From Spirochaetales bacterium (GTDB taxonomy: Bacteria; Spirochaetota; Spirochaetia; B11-G9), in assembly GCA_027077185.1 (NCBI GenBank), contig JALTGJ010000048.1, positions 1 through 5,110 of the forward strand: a stretch of DNA of 5,110 nt, written 5' to 3'. The translations under genes and the position numbers were made by a program. Shown here piece by piece: positions 1 to 5,110 of the stretch. The notes beneath the pieces are model-generated. The model made no database searches. It was not told the DNA's origin and was given only the letters and a program-made list of their open reading frames with translations. Position 1 is the first letter of the stretch, and each line of letters starts with the position of its first letter.

Positions 1-16
1 TACTTTTCTATTAAAT

Positions 17-577
17 TCAATTATTAACCCGTTCTACATATTCTTTTGTTTCAGTATTAATCATAATACGTTCACCCTGCTTAATAAAGATAGGCACTTT
101 AACTTCCAGGCCGGTCTCTATGGTTACTAATTTCGAAGCCCCCTGAACTGTATCGCCCTTAACACCTTCAAATGCTTCAGTTACTTTGTATACAACTTTA
201 TAGGGTATTATAATATCAAGAGGTTTATCTTCCCACATTATTATTTTGTATGTATCCCCGTCTCTCATAAGAAGTTTATAATCTGCAAAACCCTCCATGG
301 GAATTTCAAACTGATCGTAAGTTTCAAGGTCCATAAAATGGAATGATTCCGCATCACTGTAGAGAAACTGACATTCTTTATCCTCTACAGTAATTTCCTC
401 TATATTATCCTGGGTTTTCATTGTTTCTTTCAGAACCCGTCCGTTCTCCGGGCTTTTAAGTTTTAAACGTACAAATGCTGAACCCTTTCCCGGATTTACA
501 AAGTCCCTTTCCATCACCATGTATGGTGCACCTTTAATTAGAAGAGCCATGCCCTTATAGATTGCTCCTGCTTTCAT
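17..577 (-). CDS. efp: Translation elongation factor P (EF-P)
   Basis: EF-P binds between the P and E sites of a ribosome stalled on consecutive prolines and speeds peptide-bond formation. The 186-residue product has the usual family length. It shows the three expected domains: an N-terminal KOW-like domain (about 1-62), a middle OB domain (about 65-125) and a C-terminal OB domain (about 128-184) ending in a typical ETKEYVERV tail. The tip loop reads FVNPGKGSAF, and Lys31 in PGKG corresponds to E. coli Lys34, the residue that receives beta-lysine. The ATG start is supported by a CAGGGG ribosome site at 588-593, 10 bases upstream; the protein begins about three residues later than E. coli EF-P. 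It follows epmA by 43 bases on the same strand, so the modifying enzyme and its substrate are probably co-transcribed. A perfect TATAAT at 603-608 (minus strand) might give efp extra transcription of its own. The stop is TGA at 17-19. Identification is firm; the modification is inferred from the loop and the neighbour. Confidence 0.97.
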   Translation of the reverse strand: MKAGAIYKGMALLIKGAPYMVMERDFVNPGKGSAFVRLKLKSPENGRVLKETMKTQDNIEEITVEDKECQFLYSDAESFHFMDLETYDQFEIPMEGFADYKLLMRDGDTYKIIMWEDKPLDIIIPYKVVYKVTEAFEGVKGDTVQGASKLVTIETGLEVKVPIFIKQGERIMINTETKEYVERVNN

Positions 578-620
578 ATTATTTTAACCCCTGTAATTTT
601 GTATTATATTTTATGTGATT

Positions 621-1595
621 TTACTCTTCGTTAATCATATCAGAAAAAGGGAATAAGATAACCCCTTTAATGTCCGGCGAATCTGTAAGAAGCATTATCA
701 GCCTGTCTATTCCCATTGCCACTCCGGAACATTCCGGGAAGCCACTATTAAAAATCATATTGTAATTTCTGTCAATATCCGGAATAACCATACAGGAAGA
801 GGCTTTTTTAGCATATTCAGTTTCCATGATATTCTGTACTTTTTGGCTATCAGTTTCTTCACTGTAACAATTTGCAAGTTCAATGCCATTAACATATAGT
901 TCCCACCTTTCTCTCCATGGAGATCCTTTAATTTCCTTTGCAAGGCATCGAATCTGTTTGGGATAGTTATAAATAACTATTGGACTGTCTTTTGGCAGTT
1001 GGGGTTCTATAAAGTTTAAGAAAATTCTGTTAAAAATATCTTCCCAACTGTCATTTATATCGGGACTTAATCCCAAAGTCTGGGCTTTTTTTAGAAGCAG
1101 AGTTTTGGTCTGAAATTTAAGAAGGTCAATTGAAAGAATTTCTTTAAATAATTGGTCTACACTTTTTCTTACAAATGGGGTTTTAAACAAGGAAGGAGTA
1201 TTATTTGCTGTCAAATTAGATAAAAAATTCTCTGTCATTTCTATTGAATCCAGATAGTCTGCATTCATGGTATACCATTCCAGCATGGTAAATTCGGGGT
1301 TGTGTTCTTTGCCTATTTGTTCACTGTTTCTAAAACTTTTTGTTATTTGGTATATATTTCCGGATCCCCGGGATATTAGTTTTTTCATAAAAACTTCCGG
1401 AGATGGTATAAGGTAGAATTGACGACCAGGGTGAAAATCACTTAAAAATGTTGTTTCAAATACCTCTATTGTGGCTTCCGGTATAAGTGTCGGTGCCAAA
1501 ATGGGCGTTTCTACCTCAAGGTATTCCATTTTTTGGAAAAAAGATCTAATCCGGTTAATTATATTACTTCGTCTTTTTATAATTTTAATATTCAT
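621..1595 (-). CDS. epmA: EF-P--(R)-beta-lysine ligase EpmA (GenX/PoxA/YjeA)
   Basis: EpmA is a cytoplasmic class II lysyl-tRNA synthetase paralogue that activates (R)-beta-lysine with ATP and transfers it to the tip lysine of EF-P rather than to tRNA. The 324-residue product is close to the roughly 325 residues of E. coli EpmA. It consists of the catalytic core only, without the N-terminal OB anticodon-binding domain of LysRS. Motif 1 lies around residues 16-33 (FFQKMEYLEVETPIL), motif 2 around 84-108 (ITKSFRNSEQ then HNPEFTMLEWY), the substrate-pocket segment GIELAN is at 237-242, and motif 3 is CSGVAMGIDRL at 289-299. Ala293 in motif 3 stands where LysRS usually has glycine, a recognised EpmA hallmark linked to beta-lysine choice. 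The ATG start fits the family's N-terminus, and an in-frame stop lies 10-15 bases upstream, but no clear Shine-Dalgarno sequence precedes it. The position directly upstream of efp strongly supports the assignment over LysRS. EpmB, which makes the beta-lysine, is not seen in the window. Confidence 0.95.
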   Translation of the reverse strand: MNIKIIKRRSNIINRIRSFFQKMEYLEVETPILAPTLIPEATIEVFETTFLSDFHPGRQFYLIPSPEVFMKKLISRGSGNIYQITKSFRNSEQIGKEHNPEFTMLEWYTMNADYLDSIEMTENFLSNLTANNTPSLFKTPFVRKSVDQLFKEILSIDLLKFQTKTLLLKKAQTLGLSPDINDSWEDIFNRIFLNFIEPQLPKDSPIVIYNYPKQIRCLAKEIKGSPWRERWELYVNGIELANCYSEETDSQKVQNIMETEYAKKASSCMVIPDIDRNYNMIFNSGFPECSGVAMGIDRLIMLLTDSPDIKGVILFPFSDMINEE

Positions 1596-1641
1596 AAGTC
1601 GAATATATCAGAAAAAAATATTTCTGTGGATGGTTTATGGA

Positions 1642-1669
1642 TTTATAATAGTTTTTTTTTCCGGTACAA
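1642..1669 (-). promoter_or_regulatory. Candidate promoter for epmA-efp
   Basis: Read on the minus strand, TTGTAC (1669-1664) and TATAAA (1647-1642) are separated by 16 bases that include a run of nine A. Transcription would start near 1635, giving a leader of about 40 bases before the epmA ATG. The DNA is very AT-rich, so chance matches are likely. It sits back to back with the vapBC promoter, so the two units would be transcribed divergently. Confidence 0.33.
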
Positions 1670-1689
1670 AGAATGAGCTGAAGGGGTTA

Positions 1690-1718
1690 TTGATTTTCTT
1701 TTATAAATATATTATACT
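1690..1718 (+). promoter_or_regulatory. Sigma-70-type promoter for the vapBC operon
   Basis: TTGATT (1690-1695) and TATACT (1713-1718) are spaced by exactly 17 bases, each hexamer differing only slightly from consensus. Transcription would begin around 1725, inside the palindrome that starts at the last base of the -10 box. The resulting leader is about 30 bases and contains the strong ribosome site AAGGAG at 1746-1751, six bases before the antitoxin ATG. Confidence 0.68.
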
Positions 1719-1731
1719 AAGTGTACACTTA
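1718..1731 (+). promoter_or_regulatory. 14-bp perfect palindrome, probable antitoxin operator
   Basis: TAAGTGTACACTTA is a perfect inverted repeat starting at the last base of the -10 element and covering the expected transcription start. Ribbon-helix-helix antitoxins bind such short palindromes as dimers, and antitoxin-toxin complexes bind more tightly, giving autorepression. The position would block RNA polymerase. That this is the VapB site is inference from position and symmetry. Confidence 0.6.
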
Positions 1732-1757
1732 TAGCACATAACAAGAAGGAGTGTTCT

Positions 1758-1988
1758 ATGAATATTACCCTTTCGGCAGATAAGGATTTAATTAATAAAT
1801 CCAGATTATATGCAAAAAAATACAAAACTACTTTGAATAATCTTGTTAGAGAATATCTTAAACGTATTACAAATGAATCTGAAAGTAAAAATATTGTACA
1901 GGAATTTGAAAATCTGGCAAGATCCGGTGGTGGGAAGTCTTCTGATAATTATAAATTTAGCAGAGATGATATTTACGATAGGTTGTAA
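1758..1988 (+). CDS. VapB-like antitoxin, DUF6364 / ribbon-helix-helix type
   Basis: This 76-residue protein is the likely antitoxin of the PIN toxin that follows. Residues 1-7 (MNITLSA) look like the DNA-contacting beta strand of a ribbon-helix-helix fold, followed by helices over about 9-38 containing the pattern YAKKYKTTLNNLVREYL, which resembles DUF6364 antitoxins. The glycine-rich linker near 57-60 leads to a C-terminal tail, FSRDDIYDRL, of the kind that wraps the PIN toxin and blocks its active site. The ATG is fixed by AAGGAG six bases upstream and by the promoter and palindrome before it. The stop is two bases before the toxin start, so the genes are translationally coupled, with the antitoxin first as usual. 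By analogy it would be a labile protein that represses its own operon together with the toxin. I recognise the family pattern; the DNA site and the partner are inferred from context. Confidence 0.86.
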   Translation: MNITLSADKDLINKSRLYAKKYKTTLNNLVREYLKRITNESESKNIVQEFENLARSGGGKSSDNYKFSRDDIYDRL

Positions 1989-1990
1989 TT

Positions 1991-2398
1991 ATGGAAAAAG
2001 TATTTTTAGATACAAATATTATTATTTATGCAAATGATACCAGGGATAAAGAAAAGCAGGACAAAGCTCTTCAATTAATTACAGGTTTAATGAAAACAAA
2101 TAATGGAACTATATCTACCCAGGTCCTCCAGGAATATGCTTCTGTGGCAATTAGAAAACTGAATCAGAATTATGAAATTGTACTACGTCAAATTAAGCTT
2201 CTGGAGACATTTGAAGTTGTCAGACAGTCTCCTGAGATGATTCGAAGGGCTTTGGAGATTATGCAAAGCTACAAAATAGGGTTCTGGGATTCATGTATTA
2301 TTAGTAATGCTGAATTTGCTGACTGTTCTATTATATACTCTGAGGATCTAAATGAGGGGCAGTATTATTCCGGTATTAAAATTGTAAACCCATTTTGA
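1991..2398 (+). CDS. PIN-domain toxin ribonuclease, VapC-like
   Basis: PIN-domain toxins are Mg2+-dependent endoribonucleases that cleave RNA (often tRNA or rRNA) when freed from the antitoxin, which slows growth. The 135-residue product is a single complete PIN domain. The acidic metal site is visible: Asp7 in FLDTNIIIY, Glu48 in LQEYASV, Asp100 in GFWDSCII and Asp119 in SEDLNEGQ, all in the expected spacing, so it should be catalytically competent. The C-terminal segment GIKIVNPF is the usual last strand of the family. The ATG starts two bases after the antitoxin stop, with AGG (1980-1982) inside the end of that gene serving as ribosome site at a spacing of eight bases. Its 3' end directly abuts a fragment of a CsgG-like gene, suggesting a rearrangement boundary. 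The RNA target cannot be told from sequence. Confidence 0.93.
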   Translation: MEKVFLDTNIIIYANDTRDKEKQDKALQLITGLMKTNNGTISTQVLQEYASVAIRKLNQNYEIVLRQIKLLETFEVVRQSPEMIRRALEIMQSYKIGFWDSCIISNAEFADCSIIYSEDLNEGQYYSGIKIVNPF

Positions 2399-2517
2399 AG
2401 GAGCTGAATTTTCCCATGTCCGGATGTTATGATGAATCCTGTCAGCTTGAGATTGGAAAGATGCTTTCTGCAGAGATGATCGTTGTTGGAGATCTGGGGA
2501 AGAAACATCAAATCTGA
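2395..2517 (+). pseudogene. Remnant of a CsgG-like lipoprotein gene
   Basis: In the frame of the ATG at 2416, the translation from about 2395 reads LKELNFPMSGC, then YDESCQLEIGKML, then SAEMIVVGDLGK, and stops at TGA 2515-2517. This matches, from memory, the central part of CsgG/LpoB-like proteins of spirochaetes and other bacteria, where a 'sGC...CaveiGklL.a..ivvGsigK' pattern precedes further beta strands. Such proteins are normally a few hundred residues; only about 40 remain. The upstream frame is closed by a stop at 2377-2379, and no signal peptide, preceding domain or continuation after GDLGK is found. The segment begins at the toxin's stop codon. A 33-residue peptide could be translated from ATG 2416 with AAGGAG at 2398-2403, but the spacing is long (12 bases), so a relic is more likely than a functional small gene. 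Confidence 0.6.
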
Positions 2518-2520
2518 CGG

Positions 2521-2546
2521 AAAAGGTCTCACTGGTGAAACCTTTT
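2521..2546 (+). terminator. Imperfect hairpin, possible vapBC terminator
   Basis: AAAAGGT (2521-2527) pairs with ACCTTTT (2540-2546), and inside it TCAC (2529-2532) faces GTGA (2535-2538), leaving one C-A mismatch and a tiny loop. The upstream A run and the four T after the GC part resemble a weak, possibly bidirectional, intrinsic terminator. It lies just after the gene remnant and before the tex leader, so it could end toxin-operon transcription. The stem is short and has few GC pairs, so its strength is uncertain. Confidence 0.42.
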
Positions 2547-2667
2547 GAAATAATGTTTAAGGCTTAGTATTCGAATATGAGTTGGTGATAATAATAGAGA
2601 TGAAAGTTTTTAATTCTAAAATGTGATATAGCTTAAAAAGCTTTACTATAAAACAGGATAAACTAAA
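2547..2667 (+). promoter_or_regulatory. tex leader region, only weak promoter candidates
   Basis: No gene is evident here. GATAAT (2587-2592) is a good -10 match with a poor TTAGTA (2564-2569) 17 bases upstream, and TACTAT (2644-2649) is another possible -10 with no convincing -35. A 10-bp perfect palindrome, TATTCGAATA, lies at 2568-2577, and a small inverted repeat, AGCTT-AAA-AAGCT, at 2630-2642. The ribosome site AGGA (2655-2658) sits nine bases before the tex ATG. A promoter is expected because of the hairpin upstream, but I cannot fix its position. Confidence 0.25.
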
Positions 2668-4812
2668 ATGACAAACAATAATTTTGCAGATAGAATTGCT
2701 TATAAGCTTAAAATAAAAAGAGCTCAGGTTGATACAGTAATAACTCTTCTTGAGGATGGAGCCACTATTCCTTTTATAGCCAGATATAGAAAAGAAGCAA
2801 CAGGAGAACTTGATGAGGTTGAAATATTAAATATTCGAGATAACCTGGACAGCATTAAAAAGTTTGATGCAAGGGTTCAGGCAATACTTAAATCCATGAT
2901 AGAGCAGAACTGTTTAACTCCAGATCTTGAGGTAAAAATTAAAAATGCTTTAACCTTATCTGCACTTGAGGATATTTATCTTCCATTTAAACCGAAGCGC
3001 AGAACCAAAGCTATGGCTGCTAAGGAGAGGGGCCTGGAAGCTCTGGCCGATTATATTTTGAAAAACCAGAATTCTCCTTCAGAAAAAGAGGCTCTTCGCT
3101 ATATTGATAATGATAACGGGGTATCATCTTCTCTTGAAGCTCTTGCTGGTGCAAGAGATATAATTGCAGAAAGAATTAGTGAGGATCCTTCTTTGCGATC
3201 AGAAATAAGAGATTTTTTTAAAAAACGTGCAGAGTTTAGTTCTAAACTTATAAAGGGAAAAGAACAGGAGGGAGCAAAATATAAAGACTACTTTACCTGG
3301 TCTGAAAATGCATCAAGGGCTCCTTCTCATCGGATCCTGGCAATTTTCAGGGGTTCTTCTGAAGGGGTTCTTCGTTTTCATATACTTCCGGATGAAGATG
3401 AATCTTTAAAATTATTAGAAAAGCGATATATCAAAGCTGGAATTAATATAAGCAGCTGCAGTAATCAGGTTTTAATAGCTGCAAAAGACAGTTATAAACG
3501 TCTTTTGGCTCCTGCTATGGAGACTGAAATGAAAAATGCTCTGAAGAAGAAGGCTGATGCAGAAGCTATACGGGTTTTTGGCAAGAACCTGGAAGAGCTT
3601 CTTTTAGAGGCTCCATTAGGTCAGAAACGTGTACTTGCTGTAGATCCTGGTCTTCGTACAGGGTGCAAAATAGTCTGCCTCGATTCTTCAGGTAAGCTGC
3701 TGAAGAACGATACAGTTTATCTTCTGCCTCCTCAAAAGAGAATTGATGAGGCAGGAGAAAAAATAAGAACATTAGTTGAAAAATATAATATTGAGGCTGT
3801 AGCAGTGGGGAATGGTACCGGGGGGAAAGAGGCTCTTGCATTCTGTCAAAATCTTGGTCTGGATGAAAGTATTATTATTACAGCTGTGAATGAAAATGGT
3901 GCATCTGTTTATTCCGCTTCCGAAGCAGGCAGGGAGGAGTTTCCTGACCATGATCTTACAGTAAGGGGTTCTGTCTCAATTGGCCGGAGGTTAATGGACC
4001 CTCTGTCAGAGCTTATAAAAATAGATCCAAAATCTATTGGTGTTGGTCAGTACCAGCATGATGTTGATCAGAAAGAGCTTAAACACTCTCTGGATGATAT
4101 TGTGATTTTTTGTGTTAATAGAGTCGGAGTAGAGATTAATACTGCAAGTTCCAGGCTTCTGCAGTATGTTTCCGGTCTTTCTGCAAAACTAGCTTCATCT
4201 ATTGTTAAATACAGGGATGAAAAGGGCCCTTTTCTATCCAGAGAAGCTGTTTTAGCTGTACCAGGTATGGGTAATAAATCTTTCCAGCAGTCTGCAGGGT
4301 TTATTAGAGTCAGAGATTCAAAAAATCCTCTGGATAATTCTGCTGTTCATCCTGAAAGTTATCATATTGTTAAGAAAATGGCTTCTGTTGCTGGTGTTGC
4401 AGTTGCAGAGTTAATTGAAAATGATCTGCTTTTAAAAAAAATAATTCCAGAAAATTTTATAGATGATAAAACAGGTTTACCTACCATCAATGATATATTA
4501 GCTGAACTTAAAAAGCCTGGAAGAGATCCCCGTGACAACTTTACCCTATTCAGTTTTAAGGAGGGGGTTGATACTCCGGTCGATCTGACAGAGGGAATGG
4601 TTCTTCCGGGAATAATAACAAATGTTACAGATTTTGGAGCATTTGCAGATATAGGGGTTCATCAGGATGGTCTAATCCATATTAGCCAGCTGGCAGACCG
4701 GTTTGTTAAAAACCCTATGGATATTGTAAAGGTTAATCAGAAGGTTATGGTTCGGGTTATGGGCGTAGATTTGGAACGCCGACGGATTTCTCTTTCCATG
4801 AAGGGGTTATAG
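2668..4812 (+). CDS. tex: Tex family RNA-binding transcription accessory protein
   Basis: Tex is a conserved cytoplasmic nucleic-acid-binding protein, the bacterial relative of Spt6, implicated in transcription and RNA handling; its precise role differs between studied species. The 714-residue product is complete and near the shorter family class (about 720; proteobacterial forms approach 780). Domains in order: an N-terminal helical Tex region (about 1-190) opening with the typical TIPFIARYRKEATGELDE; a YqgF/RuvC-like domain (about 318-440) with VLAVDPGLRTGCK, Asp326 in the VDPG turn; the Tex signature DPLSELIKIDPKSIGVGQYQ; a helix-hairpin-helix segment (about 490-560) with NTASSRLL, VSGL and VPGMG; and a C-terminal S1 domain (643-713) with GIITNVTDFGAFADIG and DGLIHISQL. 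ATG 2668 has AGGA nine bases upstream and matches the family N-terminus. It is transcribed alone or weakly with upstream genes, and a strong hairpin follows its stop after two bases. No truncation or missing signature was seen. Confidence 0.97.
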   Translation: MTNNNFADRIAYKLKIKRAQVDTVITLLEDGATIPFIARYRKEATGELDEVEILNIRDNLDSIKKFDARVQAILKSMIEQNCLTPDLEVKIKNALTLSALEDIYLPFKPKRRTKAMAAKERGLEALADYILKNQNSPSEKEALRYIDNDNGVSSSLEALAGARDIIAERISEDPSLRSEIRDFFKKRAEFSSKLIKGKEQEGAKYKDYFTWSENASRAPSHRILAIFRGSSEGVLRFHILPDEDESLKLLEKRYIKAGINISSCSNQVLIAAKDSYKRLLAPAMETEMKNALKKKADAEAIRVFGKNLEELLLEAPLGQKRVLAVDPGLRTGCKIVCLDSSGKLLKNDTVYLLPPQKRIDEAGEKIRTLVEKYNIEAVAVGNGTGGKEALAFCQNLGLDESIIITAVNENGASVYSASEAGREEFPDHDLTVRGSVSIGRRLMDPLSELIKIDPKSIGVGQYQHDVDQKELKHSLDDIVIFCVNRVGVEINTASSRLLQYVSGLSAKLASSIVKYRDEKGPFLSREAVLAVPGMGNKSFQQSAGFIRVRDSKNPLDNSAVHPESYHIVKKMASVAGVAVAELIENDLLLKKIIPENFIDDKTGLPTINDILAELKKPGRDPRDNFTLFSFKEGVDTPVDLTEGMVLPGIITNVTDFGAFADIGVHQDGLIHISQLADRFVKNPMDIVKVNQKVMVRVMGVDLERRRISLSMKGL

Positions 4813-4814
4813 AT

Positions 4815-4857
4815 ATATATTGTAGAGACGCCCAATTTGGGCGTCTTTACAATATAT
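4815..4857 (+). terminator. Long hairpin terminator after tex
   Basis: The arms ATATATTGTA (4815-4824) and TACAATATAT (4848-4857) pair perfectly, a G-T pair follows (4825/4847), and the core AGACGCCCA (4826-4834) pairs with TGGGCGTCT (4838-4846) around a three-base ATT loop. The GC-rich core followed by TTT fits an intrinsic terminator for tex. The total of 20 paired positions is longer than a minimal terminator, and the near-symmetry could let it act on both strands. The T run is short and itself lies in the outer stem. Confidence 0.78.
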
Positions 4858-4899
4858 CGGGTAACGTGCATATCGATACCCATCACCACAGGAGACATA

Positions 4900-5110
4900 A
4901 TGCAGACAATAAAACCAGGAGACAGTATTCATGGGTTTACCCTTATATCAGTTTCCGATCAGACGGAATACAGAGGAAAGGGATATACGTATAAACATGA
5001 TAAAACAGGGTTGGAACTTTTTCACCTGTTGAATGATGATACTGAGAACCTTTTTTCATTTTCTTTTCGAACCCCTGCTTCTGATAATTCAGGAGTTGCA
5101 CATATTCTCG
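4900..5110 (+). CDS. M16C metallopeptidase (presequence protease / PreP type), 5' end only
   Basis: The first 70 residues are present; the window ends one base into codon 71. They match the start of M16C zinc peptidases (PreP, falcilysin and bacterial relatives), about 970-residue clam-shell enzymes that degrade peptides in an enclosed chamber. Visible signs are an opening GDSIHGFTLISV, then YKHDKTGLELFHLLNDDTEN, then FSFRTPASDNSGVAHIL. His68 is the first histidine of the inverted zinc motif HxxEH (expected HILEH); the next base, G, fits the expected glutamate, but the rest is outside the window. No signal peptide is seen, so a cytoplasmic location is likely. The ATG has GGAG at 4891-4894, five bases upstream. 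It lies 87 bases after tex beyond the hairpin, so it probably has its own promoter, which I could not place with confidence; TTTACA (4846-4851) is a possible -35. Confidence 0.92.
   Translation, partial: MQTIKPGDSIHGFTLISVSDQTEYRGKGYTYKHDKTGLELFHLLNDDTENLFSFSFRTPASDNSGVAHIL

Noticed and set aside
755..943. Open frame of 62 codons on the minus strand inside epmA
   Set aside because: It lies wholly within the well-matched EpmA gene in another frame, and its translation resembles no family.
621..1595. Lysyl-tRNA synthetase instead of EpmA
   Set aside because: The anticodon-binding domain is absent, the length equals EpmA, motif 3 has the alanine seen in EpmA, and efp follows directly.
1679..1690. 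A 12-base match (TGAAGGGGTTAT) to the 3' end of tex at 4799-4810, suggesting a duplicated tex end
   Set aside because: The similarity does not extend into neighbouring bases or translation, so it is probably chance.
1471..1734. Hydrophobic 87-codon frame on the plus strand that could look like a small membrane protein
   Set aside because: Its first half is antisense to the conserved start of epmA and its end runs through the vapBC promoter and operator; there is no ribosome site, and the hydrophobicity comes from T-rich DNA.
1843..2037. Frame of 64 codons overlapping the antitoxin and toxin genes
   Set aside because: It is out of frame with both well-supported genes and has no family resemblance.
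2518..2667. Possible further coding pieces after the CsgG-like fragment (for example a short frame ending in KPFEIMFKA)
   Set aside because: The pieces are under 20 codons, lie in shifting frames, and I cannot align them with the expected continuation of the family.
3566..3841. 91-codon minus-strand frame within tex
   Set aside because: It is antisense to the YqgF-like domain of Tex and has no support of its own.

Overview
The window is AT-rich bacterial DNA holding ordinary chromosomal genes. The gene content and protein style (EF-P paired with EpmA, a Tex protein followed by a PreP-type M16C protease, a DUF6364/PIN toxin-antitoxin pair, and a scrap of a CsgG-like protein of a type I associate with spirochaetes) suggest a free-living or sediment spirochaete. 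This placement is inferred from recalled family resemblance only; no search was run.

Layout. Positions 17-1595 (minus strand) form a two-gene unit: epmA, a lysyl-tRNA-synthetase paralogue, followed 43 bases later by efp. EpmA attaches (R)-beta-lysine to one lysine of EF-P, which helps ribosomes through polyproline stretches, so enzyme and substrate are encoded together. The left edge may catch the first codons of a third gene in the same unit. Positions 1596-1757 are a divergent promoter region with a good sigma-70-like promoter for the rightward genes and a 14-bp perfect palindrome at its start point. Positions 1758-2398 (plus) are a VapBC-type toxin-antitoxin operon: a small ribbon-helix-helix antitoxin (DUF6364 type), then 2 bases later a PIN-domain ribonuclease.

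Positions 2395-2667 hold no intact gene. They contain a roughly 40-residue fragment resembling the central part of CsgG-like lipoproteins, cut off at both ends, then an imperfect hairpin and the leader of tex. Positions 2668-4812 (plus) encode Tex, a full-length nucleic-acid-binding protein with the complete Tex domain series. A 20-bp-arm hairpin at 4815-4857 ends that unit. From 4900 the window enters an M16C metalloprotease gene and is cut within its zinc-binding motif.

How it fits together: EpmA, EF-P and Tex are housekeeping translation and transcription factors, and the M16C protease degrades peptides. The vapBC module together with the gene remnant beside it is the only accessory-looking part, and probably marks a small site of past insertion or deletion between stable core genes. 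I found no CRISPR array, tRNA or rRNA gene, insertion sequence, or clearly new multi-gene system.
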